A stretch of 64,000 nucleotides of DNA from Jidongwangia harbinensis (GTDB lineage Bacteria; Actinomycetota; Actinomycetes; Mycobacteriales; Micromonosporaceae), in NCBI RefSeq assembly GCF_020216025.1, contig NZ_JAIWNC010000045.1:24573-88572 (forward strand). The letters are read 5' to 3'. The notes under the pieces are model-generated. The model made no database searches, had not been told where the DNA came from, and saw only the letters and a list, made by a program, of their open reading frames with translations. Within the stretch, counting starts at the first letter, position 1; each line of letters begins with the position of its first letter. The position numbers and the translations under genes are program-made. Below are positions 17,019-25,633 of this stretch, piece after piece.

Positions 17019-17588
17019 TCATGCCGATGCGGAGTTGACGGACTTCGAGAAGACCTCCATCATCGCCCGGCCGAATTGCGGCATGTCGGGCCACCCCCGG
17101 CAGGAGACGAGGTTGCCGTCCACGACGTCGGGAGCGTCGATGACCGTCGCGCCCGCGTTCTCCATGTCACCGGTGATCGGGGGGAAGCACGCCGTCCTCC
17201 GGCCCTTCAGCAGCCCGTACACGGCCGGCACCTGCGCGCCGTGGCACACCAGCGCGATGGGCAGGTTGCGCGCGAAGAAGTGCTCGGTGATGCGCCGGAC
17301 GTCGGCGTCGACCCGGATCCACTCGGGGGCCCGTCCCCCGGGGATGATGAGCGCGTCGTAGCGCTCGACGTCAACGTCGGCCCAGGGCACGTCGACCGGC
17401 AGCTTCCGGCCGTTCTTCTCCACGTAGGCGTCGGAGTTGGGGTCGAACTCGTGGATGACCAGTTGCACGTCGCGCGTCGTCCGTGACGCGACGTCAACGT
17501 CCCAACCGCCCTCCTGCACGCGGTAGTAGGGATACATGGTGTCGAGTTCCTCGGCGGCGTCGCCGGTCATGAGCAGCGCTCTGGGCAC
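17019..17588 (-). CDS. DJ-1/PfpI family protein
   Basis: 189 residues. I prefer the GTG at 17588 because GAGGAG stands seven bases upstream; an in-frame ATG-like extension to 17627 has no such site. The class I glutamine-amidotransferase-like fold is shown by RALLMTGDAAEEL, YDALIIPGGRAPEWI and the nucleophile elbow ALVCHGAQVPA with the Cys-His pair. Family members include PfpI proteases, deglycase/glyoxalase-type enzymes and isonitrile hydratases; the motifs do not decide between them. The second gene of the gntR-led unit. A role in aldehyde detoxification would fit the aldehyde and alcohol dehydrogenases encoded divergently, but this is inference. Confidence 0.82.
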   Translation of the reverse strand: MPRALLMTGDAAEELDTMYPYYRVQEGGWDVDVASRTTRDVQLVIHEFDPNSDAYVEKNGRKLPVDVPWADVDVERYDALIIPGGRAPEWIRVDADVRRITEHFFARNLPIALVCHGAQVPAVYGLLKGRRTACFPPITGDMENAGATVIDAPDVVDGNLVSCRGWPDMPQFGRAMMEVFSKSVNSASA

Positions 17589-17675
17589 CTGCTTCTCCTC
17601 GCATGTGGGGGCGTGAGGTAGATCCAATCCGATCCGATCTGGTGTGAGTCAGCATTCCTCGGGCCGGCACGCCCG

Positions 17676-18425
17676 TCAAGCCTCTGCCGTCCCCCCGTCC
17701 GCGCCCTCGACCTCGTCGAACAATCGGCGGAAACGCTCGCCGGACCGCGAGATGTGCCGACGCATCGCGTAGGCGGCCGCGTCCGGGTCACGCGCGGCGA
17801 TCGCGGCCACGATCTCCTCGTGCTCGGCCATGGCCAGGTGGGTGACCTGGGTGTCGCGGTGCAGCCGGAAGAGGTGCACGTGACTGTGCAGACGAGCGAG
17901 CGCCTCACGGATGACCTGGTTCTCCGCGCTCAGGGCGACGAGGTCGTGGAAGGCGGCGTCGCGTAGCCCGAAGGCGCCGTAGGCCGTGGGCCCGTTGCCC
18001 TCCTCCAGCTCGGCCATCTCCTTCAGCATTCGGCGCAGACCGGCCACCTGTTCCAGGGACGCGCGTTCAGCGGATCTGCGCGCCGCCGCCGGCTCGAGGA
18101 GCAGGCGCACCTCGAGCATGTCCTCGAATCGGTGGCGGGTGATCTGCGGGGGAATGCGGTAGCCCGCATGGGGCACGCGCACGACCAGGCCCTCGGCCTC
18201 CATACGGTTCAGAGCGTCCCGGATCGGCGTCTGGGAGACCCCCAGCTCTCGCGCCAGGACGTCGATCGTGACGCGGGAGCCCGGCTCGATCCGTAGCGAC
18301 ATCAACTGCCCGAGCAGCGTGTCGTACACCTCGTCGGCGAGCCGGCCGCGAGATCTGCCCGGCAGCACTCCGCCCGCCGCCGCGCCCCGGTCAGGCGCGA
18401 TGATCGCTTCGTCGTCCATCGTCAC
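17676..18425 (-). CDS. GntR/FCD family transcriptional regulator
   Basis: About 249 residues from the GTG at 18425, which has AAGGG seven bases upstream; the ATG two codons later (18419) is an alternative. The winged helix is DEVYDTLLGQLMSLRIEPG followed by ELGVSQTPIRDALNRMEAEG. The C-terminal FCD domain contains the metal/ligand residues RDAAFHDLVAL, LHSHVHLFRLHRD and MAEHEEIVAAI. FCD regulators bind small carboxylates or sugar acids and normally repress their own catabolic operon. The gene heads the leftward unit and is divergent from the importer operon starting at 18710, so it is the probable local regulator of both. A candidate half-site lies in the 285-bp gap. Confidence 0.9.
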   Translation of the reverse strand: MTMDDEAIIAPDRGAAAGGVLPGRSRGRLADEVYDTLLGQLMSLRIEPGSRVTIDVLARELGVSQTPIRDALNRMEAEGLVVRVPHAGYRIPPQITRHRFEDMLEVRLLLEPAAARRSAERASLEQVAGLRRMLKEMAELEEGNGPTAYGAFGLRDAAFHDLVALSAENQVIREALARLHSHVHLFRLHRDTQVTHLAMAEHEEIVAAIAARDPDAAAYAMRRHISRSGERFRRLFDEVEGADGGTAEA

Positions 18426-18502
18426 GTGAGGTCCCTTTCCTGCGTCTTCGCACGCCTGTTGACATCGGTCACAACGCTGCGACATGCTGACGCTCTCACT
18501 AG

Positions 18503-18514
18503 ATCGTATAGGAA
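18503..18514. promoter_or_regulatory. Possible GntR/FCD operator half-site
   Basis: ATCGTATAGGAA lies in the divergent gap between the GntR gene and the importer operon. The left half matches the ATNGTATAC-type sites of FCD regulators; the right half has two mismatches. It is the only AT-rich imperfect dyad I found in this gap. Confidence 0.3.
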
Positions 18515-18709
18515 AAGTGGCGGATACTCGCCGTCTCCCCACCACCGCGGAACCGCCCGCCATCGCTCTCCTTCGATCGCCTGGAGCTCCCGCCCGGTCC
18601 GCGGGTCGGGGCCTTCGACAGCCCCGCACCACGCCTGAACGACCCGGCAACTGCTCGGCGAAGCACTAAGCGAGGCTCTGGAATTCCCACCCAGAAAGCA
18701 GGCAAGAAA

Positions 18710-20143
18710 ATGCGATATCCGAAGCGAAGGGGACGACTGCCCGTCCCCGGCCGAAAGATCCATCTGGCGACGGCGGCCATGCTGCTGGTCGCCACGACCA
18801 CGGCGGCGTGCGGCGACGGCCAGGACGACGGCGCGAAGGCGAGCGCCCCCAAGGCGCCGGCAACCATCCCGGAGCTCACCAAGGACCCGCTGACCCTCAG
18901 CTTCATCTGGTTCGAATGGCCCCCCGCCCAGGCGCTGGAAACCTTCGCGAACGCGGAGTACAAGAAGGAACGGCCGAACGCCACCATCAAAGTCAACACC
19001 GTACCGAACGCGAACTGGCACGACGCGATGTTCACCCAGTTCGCCGCGCGCAAGACCGACTTCGACATCGCGATCCTGGACTCGCAACACATCGGCGAGG
19101 CCGTGACGAACGGCAACATCCTCGACCTCACCGATTTCGTCAAGACGAACATCGACGTCAACGCCTACAACCCGTACCTCCTGGCCGCCTACGGCCAGTT
19201 CCCCCAGGCCGAGACCGGCCAGCGGGACGAGAACGCCAGCCTGTACGGGCTGCCGCTGCTCGGCGACACCTGGACGATGATCTACCGCAAGGATCTGATC
19301 GGCGACAAGCCACCGCAGACCTGGGACGAGATGATCTCCGTCGCCGAGAAGTGCCAGGCGGACCATCCCGGCGTCAGCGGGCTGGCCTTCCACCAGGCCA
19401 ACGGGTCCGACGCCGCGGCCGTCACCTACAACACGGTCAACGGCGTCTACGGCGGCAACCTCTGGAACGCCAAGGAGCGCAAGATCGAGGGCGTCCTCAA
19501 CGACGCCGCCGGCCAGGAGGCGATGAACGTCCTGGTCACCAAGATGAAGCCGCTGACCGCCAAGGGCTCCGGCAACTGGTTCATCGACGAGGTGAACGCG
19601 GCGGTCGCCCAGGGCAAGGCCTGCATCGCATTCAACTGGATCGCCGCAAGCGGCGGCCTGCTCGACCCGAAGCAGTCGACGCTCGGCACCACCCGGGAAC
19701 AGATTCTCGACAAGCTGGGTTTCGCCACCCTGCCGAGCCAGAAGACGAACCTGGTGCCGCTCGGCGGGATGGGGATGCATGTGTCGGCCTACTCCGCCGC
19801 GGCGAACCAGGCGGAGGCCCTGAACTTCATGAAGTGGTTCGAGCGGGCTGACATCCAGAAGAAGTGGGCCGCGGCCGGTGGCGTGCCGTCCCGGACGGAC
19901 GCCTTGGAGTCGCCCGAGTTCCTCAACGCCGGGCCGTTCAACCAGGTCTACACCGACTCGGTGCCGCGGATGCGCGACATGTGGAACGTCCCCGAGTACG
20001 CGCGTCTCGTCGACATCGAGAACACCAACGTGAACGCGGCACTCAACGGCGCGAAGAGGCCGAAGGAGGCACTCGACGACATCGCCAGGGACCAGCAGAA
20101 CGTGCTCGACTCCAGCGGCCGCAAGGGCGGCGGAGGACTGTGA
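18710..20143 (+). CDS. ABC importer substrate-binding lipoprotein (family 1)
   Basis: 477 residues. A twin-basic N-terminus and hydrophobic core end at a lipobox (TTAAC, Cys about residue 35), so the mature protein is tethered to the outer face of the membrane. The body has family 1 (MalE-like) features: TLSFIWFEWPPAQALETF at the first lobe, ASLYGLPLLGDTWTMIYRKD and TWDEMISVAEKCQ around the hinge, and ANQAEALNFMKWF with a C-terminal substrate-pocket helix. Family 1 proteins bind sugars, polyols or glycerol derivatives. It is the first gene of a five-gene transport operon; the permease GTG overlaps its stop. The ligand is unknown. Confidence 0.92.
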   Translation: MRYPKRRGRLPVPGRKIHLATAAMLLVATTTAACGDGQDDGAKASAPKAPATIPELTKDPLTLSFIWFEWPPAQALETFANAEYKKERPNATIKVNTVPNANWHDAMFTQFAARKTDFDIAILDSQHIGEAVTNGNILDLTDFVKTNIDVNAYNPYLLAAYGQFPQAETGQRDENASLYGLPLLGDTWTMIYRKDLIGDKPPQTWDEMISVAEKCQADHPGVSGLAFHQANGSDAAAVTYNTVNGVYGGNLWNAKERKIEGVLNDAAGQEAMNVLVTKMKPLTAKGSGNWFIDEVNAAVAQGKACIAFNWIAASGGLLDPKQSTLGTTREQILDKLGFATLPSQKTNLVPLGGMGMHVSAYSAAANQAEALNFMKWFERADIQKKWAAAGGVPSRTDALESPEFLNAGPFNQVYTDSVPRMRDMWNVPEYARLVDIENTNVNAALNGAKRPKEALDDIARDQQNVLDSSGRKGGGGL

Positions 20144-21090
20144 GTTCCCCCGTCCACCTGTCGACCGGCCGTCCCGGGCAGGAGGCGCCGGCCACGCCCC
20201 CGGCACCGGGCCGGACCAGCCGGTTGAGCGACCGCGGGCTCGCCGTGGCCTTCATCTCCCCCGCGCTGCTGCTGTTGCTCGCCATGTCGGTGTTCCCGTT
20301 GCTGTGGGCGCTGTACCTGTCCTTCACCGACTACTCGGCCACCCGCGGGGACGCGCCCCAGTTCGTCTGGTTCGGGAACTACACCGCCATCCTGACGTCG
20401 GCGCAGGTCCACCTGCGGGCCTTGACGACGTTGATCTACGTGGTCGGCGCGGTCGGCCTGCAGACCCTGCTCGGCTTCACCATCGCCTACCTGATCTCCC
20501 GGCGTACGCGCGGGCGAGGACTTCTGACCACGCTGTTCCTGGTCCCGATGATGCTGTCACCGGTCGTGGTCGGGCTGTTCTGGCGATTCATGCTGGACGC
20601 GCAGTTCGGCGTCATCAACAGCATGCTCGGCTCGCTCGGCCTGGGGCAGGTGGAGTGGCTCACCCGGCAGCGCACGGCACTGATCTCGCTGATCGTGGTC
20701 GACACCTGGCAGTGGACGCCGTTCATCATGCTCATCGCCCTGGCCGGTCTCACCGCGGTGCCCAAGTATCTGTACGAGGCCGCCTCGATCGACCGGGCAT
20801 CGGAGTGGTTCCGGTTCCGCACCATCACTCTTCCGCTGGTGTGGCCGCTGCTCCTGATCGCCGTGCTGTTCCGGGCCATCGAGGCCTTCCGGCTGTTCGA
20901 CCTCGTCTACATCCTCACCAGCGGCGGTCCGGGAGTCTCCACCGAAACGTTGTCGTTCCACGTCTACAAGGTCGCGTTCCTGGGCTTCAACACCGGAACC
21001 GCCTCGGCGTACGGGATTCTCATGGTCCTCGTCGTGATCGTCCTCACGCAGCTCTACCTGCGTTACCTGAGCAAGCTGAAGGAGGACTGA
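20140..21090 (+). CDS. ABC importer permease (MalF/UgpA type)
   Basis: 316 residues from the GTG at 20140, which overlaps the preceding stop as GTGA and has GGAGG just upstream. Six hydrophobic helices are evident, beginning with GLAVAFISPALLLLLAMSVFP. The coupling-helix EAA motif reads YEAASIDRASEWFRFRTITL, with the conserved EAA-x-x-D-G/R-A spacing. Membrane component that pairs with the next permease to form the channel. Length and topology are normal for sugar-type importers. Confidence 0.92.
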   Translation: MSSPVHLSTGRPGQEAPATPPAPGRTSRLSDRGLAVAFISPALLLLLAMSVFPLLWALYLSFTDYSATRGDAPQFVWFGNYTAILTSAQVHLRALTTLIYVVGAVGLQTLLGFTIAYLISRRTRGRGLLTTLFLVPMMLSPVVVGLFWRFMLDAQFGVINSMLGSLGLGQVEWLTRQRTALISLIVVDTWQWTPFIMLIALAGLTAVPKYLYEAASIDRASEWFRFRTITLPLVWPLLLIAVLFRAIEAFRLFDLVYILTSGGPGVSTETLSFHVYKVAFLGFNTGTASAYGILMVLVVIVLTQLYLRYLSKLKED

Positions 21091-22001
21091 TGGCCGTCTC
21101 CGTCAACGAGGCCGTGTCCCCGGGCCCCGTCCAGGATCACCCGCCGCCCGCGCGCCGCAGTAGCGGCCGGGGCCGCGCCATGCTCGAGGTCGCGCTGCTG
21201 ACCGTGCTGGCCGTCGTGATGCTCTTCCCGGTGCTGTGGATGATCGAGACGTCCATCAAGGAGAACCGGGACGTCTACGCCGTTCCGGCCAAGTTCTTCG
21301 ACTTCGAGGTCACCCTGGACCACTACAGGGACGTGTTCATCGCCTCCGGTGGCGGTCGCTCAGCCTTGTCGGTCTCGTTCCTCAACTCCGTCATCGTCGC
21401 CGGGGTCTCCACGGTGCTGGCCACCGTGCTCGGGGTCCCGGCGGCCTGGGCCTACTCGCGCTTCACCTTGAGGGCCAAGAAGGACCAACTGTTCTTCATC
21501 CTGTCCACCCGGTTCATGCCGCCCGTGGTGGTCGTGGTCCCGATCTTCCTGATGTACCGCTACGTCGGGCTCATCGACACCGCGCTCGGCCTGATCCTCA
21601 TCTACACCGCGTTCAACGTCCCGTTCACGATCTGGATGATGAAGGGGTTCGTCGACGAGGTGCCCGCGGAGTATGAAGATGCGGCCATGCTCGACGGCTA
21701 CACCCGCTTGCAGGCGTTCCGGAAGTTCACCCTCCCCCTGCTCGTGCCGGGCATCGCCGCGACGGCGGTCTTCGCGCTCATCTTCTCGTGGAACGAGTTC
21801 GTGTTCGCCATCTTCCTCACGTCCAGCGAGAACGTGCGGACGGCGCCACCGGCCATCGCCGGCCTCATCGGTGGCACCACTGTGGACTGGGGTCTGGTGG
21901 CCGCCTCGTCCGTGGTGTTCGCCCTACCGGTACTCATCTTCGCCTACCTGGTGCGCAAGCATCTCGTCGCCGGCGTGACGCTCGGGGCGGTGCGACGCTG
22001 A
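21090..22001 (+). CDS. ABC importer permease (MalG/UgpE type)
   Basis: 303 residues; the ATG overlaps the preceding stop (TGATG). Six membrane helices start with MLEVALLTVLAVVMLFPVLW. The EAA loop is YEDAAMLDGYTRLQAFRKFTL, near residue 193, which contacts the ATPase. WMIETSIKENRDVY after the first helix is typical of MalG-like subunits. It forms the second half of the importer channel. Confidence 0.92.
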   Translation: MAVSVNEAVSPGPVQDHPPPARRSSGRGRAMLEVALLTVLAVVMLFPVLWMIETSIKENRDVYAVPAKFFDFEVTLDHYRDVFIASGGGRSALSVSFLNSVIVAGVSTVLATVLGVPAAWAYSRFTLRAKKDQLFFILSTRFMPPVVVVVPIFLMYRYVGLIDTALGLILIYTAFNVPFTIWMMKGFVDEVPAEYEDAAMLDGYTRLQAFRKFTLPLLVPGIAATAVFALIFSWNEFVFAIFLTSSENVRTAPPAIAGLIGGTTVDWGLVAASSVVFALPVLIFAYLVRKHLVAGVTLGAVRR

Positions 22002-23068
22002 TGGCGGGCATCGAGGTGACCGCCCTGCACAAGCGGTACCCGGACGGGACGGTCGCGGTCGAGCACGTGGACCTGTCCATCGGCGACGGCGAGCTGTTCG
22101 TGATGCTCGGCCCGTCGGGTTGCGGCAAGACGACCACGCTGCGGGCCATCGCCGGCCTGGAGAGGCAGACGACGGGCGACATCCGCATCGGCGACACGCT
22201 GGTCAACGACCTGCCGCCGGCCGAGCGGGACATCGCCATGGTGTTCCAGTTCTACGCCCTCTACCCGCATCTGAGGACTCGCGACAATCTGGCGTTCCCC
22301 CTGCGGGCCGAGGGACTGCCCAAGGCGGAGGTGCGTGAGCGGGTCGACGAGGCCGCCCGGCTGATGCGGCTCATCCCGCTGATGAACCGGCGACCCCGCC
22401 AGCTGTCCGGCGGGGAGCAGCAGCGCGTCGCGCTCGCTCGCGCCCTGGTGCGACGACCGCGCGCCTTCCTCATGGACGAGCCCCTCACCAATCTGGACGC
22501 GGAACTGCGGGCGGACATGCGTACGGAAATCAAGCACCTGCAGGGAGAGCTGGGGACGACGATGGTCTACGTCACCCACGACCAGGTCGAGGCGATGTCG
22601 CTCGGTCACCGCATCGCCATCCTCAACAGGGGCCGCGTCGAGCAGATCGGTACGCCGCTGGAGGTCTACGACCGTCCGGCGAGTCTCTTCTGCGCCGCGT
22701 TCGTCGGCTCCCCGCCGATGAACCTGATCGAGGTGGAGGTGGCCGACGGGAAGCTCTGCGGTCAGGGCGGCCTGGCCCTCGCGCCACCGCCGGGCCTGCC
22801 GCGCGACCGCCGCCTGGTCGCCGGCGTCCGGCCGGAGGCGCTGGAAGTCGCCGAACCAGGGGCGGAACGGTCCGTCCCGGCCCGGGTGGTCTCGGCGGAG
22901 TGGCTCGGCGACGAGGTCATCTATGTGGTCGACCACGGCGGTCAGCGGGACGTCCGGGTGCGGATGCCGTCGACCGTCCGTTTCGCCGCCGACGCGAAGG
23001 TCGGGCTGCGGCACACCGGCGGAGCCCCGGCGGTCTACGACGTACGCACGGAAGAGTTGGTGGCCTGA
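22001..23068 (+). CDS. ABC importer ATP-binding protein 1
   Basis: 355 residues; ATG overlaps the preceding stop (TGATG). Walker A GPSGCGKTT, Q-loop FQFYALYPHL, signature LSGGEQQRVALARALVRRP, Walker B FLMDEPLTNLD and H-loop VTHDQVEA are all intact. A C-terminal regulatory OB-like domain of about 110 residues follows, as in MalK/UgpC. It is followed by a second, different ATPase gene, so the functional pump may use a heterodimer, as described for the rhizobial glycerol importer GlpST. Confidence 0.92.
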   Translation: MAGIEVTALHKRYPDGTVAVEHVDLSIGDGELFVMLGPSGCGKTTTLRAIAGLERQTTGDIRIGDTLVNDLPPAERDIAMVFQFYALYPHLRTRDNLAFPLRAEGLPKAEVRERVDEAARLMRLIPLMNRRPRQLSGGEQQRVALARALVRRPRAFLMDEPLTNLDAELRADMRTEIKHLQGELGTTMVYVTHDQVEAMSLGHRIAILNRGRVEQIGTPLEVYDRPASLFCAAFVGSPPMNLIEVEVADGKLCGQGGLALAPPPGLPRDRRLVAGVRPEALEVAEPGAERSVPARVVSAEWLGDEVIYVVDHGGQRDVRVRMPSTVRFAADAKVGLRHTGGAPAVYDVRTEELVA

Positions 23069-24144
23069 TGGGAACCGTCGCAGCGCACGGGCTGTGCAAG
23101 TCCTTCGGCCGGGTCCAGGCCCTGGACGGGGTGACGCTGGACGTGCCGGACGGCTCGTTCTTCGTCATCCTGGGGCCTTCCGGAGCCGGCAAGACGACGA
23201 CGTTGCGGGCGATCGCCGGCCTCGAGAAGCTCGACGCCGGGTCGGTGCACCTCGACGGAAGGGACGCGACCGGTGACGCCCCGGCCGCGCGCGACCTGGC
23301 GATGGTCTTCCAGAACTACGCCCTCTACCCGCGACTCACCGCGTACGAGAACATCGCCTCACCGCTGCGGGCACGCCGCTGCTCGGCGAGCGAGATCGCC
23401 ACTGCCGTGGAGCGGGTTTCGAACCTGCTGCACATCGACCGCCTGTTGCAGCGTCGGCCCGCGCAGTTGTCGGGCGGTGAGATGCAGCGGGTCGCCCTGG
23501 CCCGGGCACTGGTCCGCAGCCCGCGCGCGTTCCTCATGGACGAGCCGCTGACGAACCTCGACCTCAAGCTACGTGTCGAGATGCGTACCGAGCTGACCCG
23601 CATCCACCGCGGCCTCGGCGCAACCTTCGTCTACGTGACCAACGACCAGGTCGAAGCCCTGTCCATGGCCGACCGGGTCGCGGTCCTCAAGGAGGGGAAG
23701 GTGCACCAGGTCGGCACGCCGGCCGAGGTGTACGAGCGTCCGGTCAGCCAGTGGGTCGCACAGTTCGTCGGAAGCCCCCCGATCAGCCTGCTCGCGTGCC
23801 ACGCCGAGGGAGACCGCCTGGTCGGTGCGGAAGGCTGGACGCTGCCGCGGCCCCGCGGGACCACGGCCGAGGACGGTCGGACGTTGCTGTTGGGCCTGCG
23901 CGCGGAGGACCTGTCCGTCGAGACGCGCGGGGAGGCGTCGTTGCCGGGTGAGCTCTACGGGCTCGAGCCGCTCGGCGACCGGACGGTGGTCGACGTTCGG
24001 GTGGGCACCACGATCCTCAAGGTCAAGGCACGACCCACCGTCACCGGTACGCCGGGCGAACGGCTGCGGGTCACGGTCGACCTGGACCGTGCGCACCTGT
24101 TCGATGCGGGCACCGGGCTGTCGCTGTCCGGGGCCGGGCGGTGA
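23068..24144 (+). CDS. ABC importer ATP-binding protein 2
   Basis: 358 residues; ATG overlaps the preceding stop (TGATG). Walker A GPSGAGKTT, signature LSGGEMQRVALARALVRSP and Walker B FLMDEPLTNLDLK are intact. The H-loop reads VTNDQVEAL, with Asn in place of the usual switch histidine of VTHDQVEA. In heteromeric pumps one site is often degenerate, so this subunit may be catalytically reduced; the first ATPase keeps the His. A MalK-like C-terminal domain follows. Last transport gene of the operon. Confidence 0.9.
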   Translation: MGTVAAHGLCKSFGRVQALDGVTLDVPDGSFFVILGPSGAGKTTTLRAIAGLEKLDAGSVHLDGRDATGDAPAARDLAMVFQNYALYPRLTAYENIASPLRARRCSASEIATAVERVSNLLHIDRLLQRRPAQLSGGEMQRVALARALVRSPRAFLMDEPLTNLDLKLRVEMRTELTRIHRGLGATFVYVTNDQVEALSMADRVAVLKEGKVHQVGTPAEVYERPVSQWVAQFVGSPPISLLACHAEGDRLVGAEGWTLPRPRGTTAEDGRTLLLGLRAEDLSVETRGEASLPGELYGLEPLGDRTVVDVRVGTTILKVKARPTVTGTPGERLRVTVDLDRAHLFDAGTGLSLSGAGR

Positions 24145-24148
24145 TCGC

Positions 24149-25597
24149 GTGAACGTTCCGGCTCCCGAACACCGACGGCTCCGGATCGGCGACACGTGGC
24201 GCGACGCGACTGGCGGCGCCACCTTCACCGTCGAGGATCCGGCGACCGGCAAGACCATCGCCGAGGTGGCGGACGCCGGGGTCGCCGACGGGCTCGCCGC
24301 TCTGGCTGCGGCGAGCGAGGCGATGCCCCGGTGGGCGGCCACCCCGCCGCGGAAACGGTCGGAGATGTTGACCGCCACGTACCGGGCACTGACCGAGCGG
24401 TCCGAGGACGTCGCCCGGCTGATCACGCTCGAGATGGGCAAGCCGCTCGCCGAGGCCCGGGCGGAGGTGGCGTACGGCGCCGAGTTCTTCCGCTGGTTCG
24501 CCGAGGAGGCGGTGCGCGTCGAAGGGCGCTACAGCACCGCTCCCGCGGGTGGATATCGCATTCTCACCGTGCCGAAGCCGGTCGGACCGTGTGTCTTCGT
24601 GACGCCCTGGAACTTTCCGTTGGCCATGGGCGCCCGCAAGATCGCTCCTGCGCTCGCGGCAGGTTGCACGACGATCACCAAGCCGGCCTCCCAGACGCCC
24701 CTCACGATGCTGTTCCTGGCCCGCATCATGGAGGAGGTCGGCGTTCCCCCGGGCGTCGTCAACGTGGTGCCCACCACGCGCGCCGGCGCGGTGGTCTCGG
24801 CACTGCTGGCCGACAACCGTACCCGCAAGCTCTCGTTCACCGGGTCGACCGAAGTCGGGCGTGTGCTGCTACGGCAGGCTGCGGACAACGTGCTGCGCAC
24901 CTCCATGGAGCTGGGCGGCAACGCGGCCCTGATCGTGTGTGCCGACGCCGACCTGGACGTCGCGGTCGACGGCGCCATGGTGGCCAAGATGCGCAACATC
25001 GGGGAGTCCTGCGTCGCGGCCAACCGGATCTACGTCGAGGAGCCGGTGCGGGAGGAGTTCACGGCGCGCTTCGCCGAGCGGATGGCCGCGCTCTCGGTGG
25101 GCCACGGTCTCGACGACGGCGTGGACGTCGGCGCGTTGATCGACGAGAACGCGGTCAGCAGGATCGCCGAGCTCGTGGCCGACGCGGTCGATCGCGGCGC
25201 CCGGGTCGTGGTGGGCGGTGAACGTCCGGCCGGGCCGGGCCACTTTTACCCGCCTACGGTCCTCGTCGACGTGCCGGACGGGGCGCTGATGCTGGGGGCG
25301 GAGATCTTCGGCCCGGTGGCGCCGATCATCTCGTTCACGTCCGACGACGACGTTCTGAGGAGGGCCAACGACACCGAGCACGGCCTGGTCGGATACGTGT
25401 TCACCCGGGACCTTCGGCGGGCGCTCCGATTCGCCGAGGGGCTGGATACCGGGATGGTCGGCATCAACCGTGGCCTGATATCGGACCCGTCAGCTCCGTT
25501 CGGAGGCGTGAAGCAGTCCGGGATCGGCAAGGAGGGATCGCACGAGGGCATCCTCGAGTACCTCGATCTCACGTACGCGGCGATCGACCTACCGTGA
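24149..25597 (+). CDS. NAD(P)-dependent aldehyde dehydrogenase, succinate-semialdehyde type
   Basis: 482 residues from a GTG at 24149, five bases after the ATPase stop. Active-site elements are VTPWNFPLAMGARKIAPALA (cofactor binding), LSFTGSTEVGRVLL, the general-base Glu in SMELGGNAALIV and the nucleophile Cys in IGESCVAANRIYVEE. The C-terminal FGGVKQSGIGKEGSHEG is characteristic of the succinate-semialdehyde dehydrogenase (GabD) branch. It oxidises a short aldehyde to the acid. Co-transcribed with the importer and followed by an iron-type alcohol dehydrogenase, it probably performs the second step of alcohol-to-aldehyde-to-acid oxidation of the imported compound. GabD-like enzymes also act on other semialdehydes, so the exact substrate is open. 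Confidence 0.9.
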   Translation: MNVPAPEHRRLRIGDTWRDATGGATFTVEDPATGKTIAEVADAGVADGLAALAAASEAMPRWAATPPRKRSEMLTATYRALTERSEDVARLITLEMGKPLAEARAEVAYGAEFFRWFAEEAVRVEGRYSTAPAGGYRILTVPKPVGPCVFVTPWNFPLAMGARKIAPALAAGCTTITKPASQTPLTMLFLARIMEEVGVPPGVVNVVPTTRAGAVVSALLADNRTRKLSFTGSTEVGRVLLRQAADNVLRTSMELGGNAALIVCADADLDVAVDGAMVAKMRNIGESCVAANRIYVEEPVREEFTARFAERMAALSVGHGLDDGVDVGALIDENAVSRIAELVADAVDRGARVVVGGERPAGPGHFYPPTVLVDVPDGALMLGAEIFGPVAPIISFTSDDDVLRRANDTEHGLVGYVFTRDLRRALRFAEGLDTGMVGINRGLISDPSAPFGGVKQSGIGKEGSHEGILEYLDLTYAAIDLP

Positions 25598-25633
25598 CCG
25601 GCCGGCCGCTCCGGGCGCCAGAAGGGCACCGAC

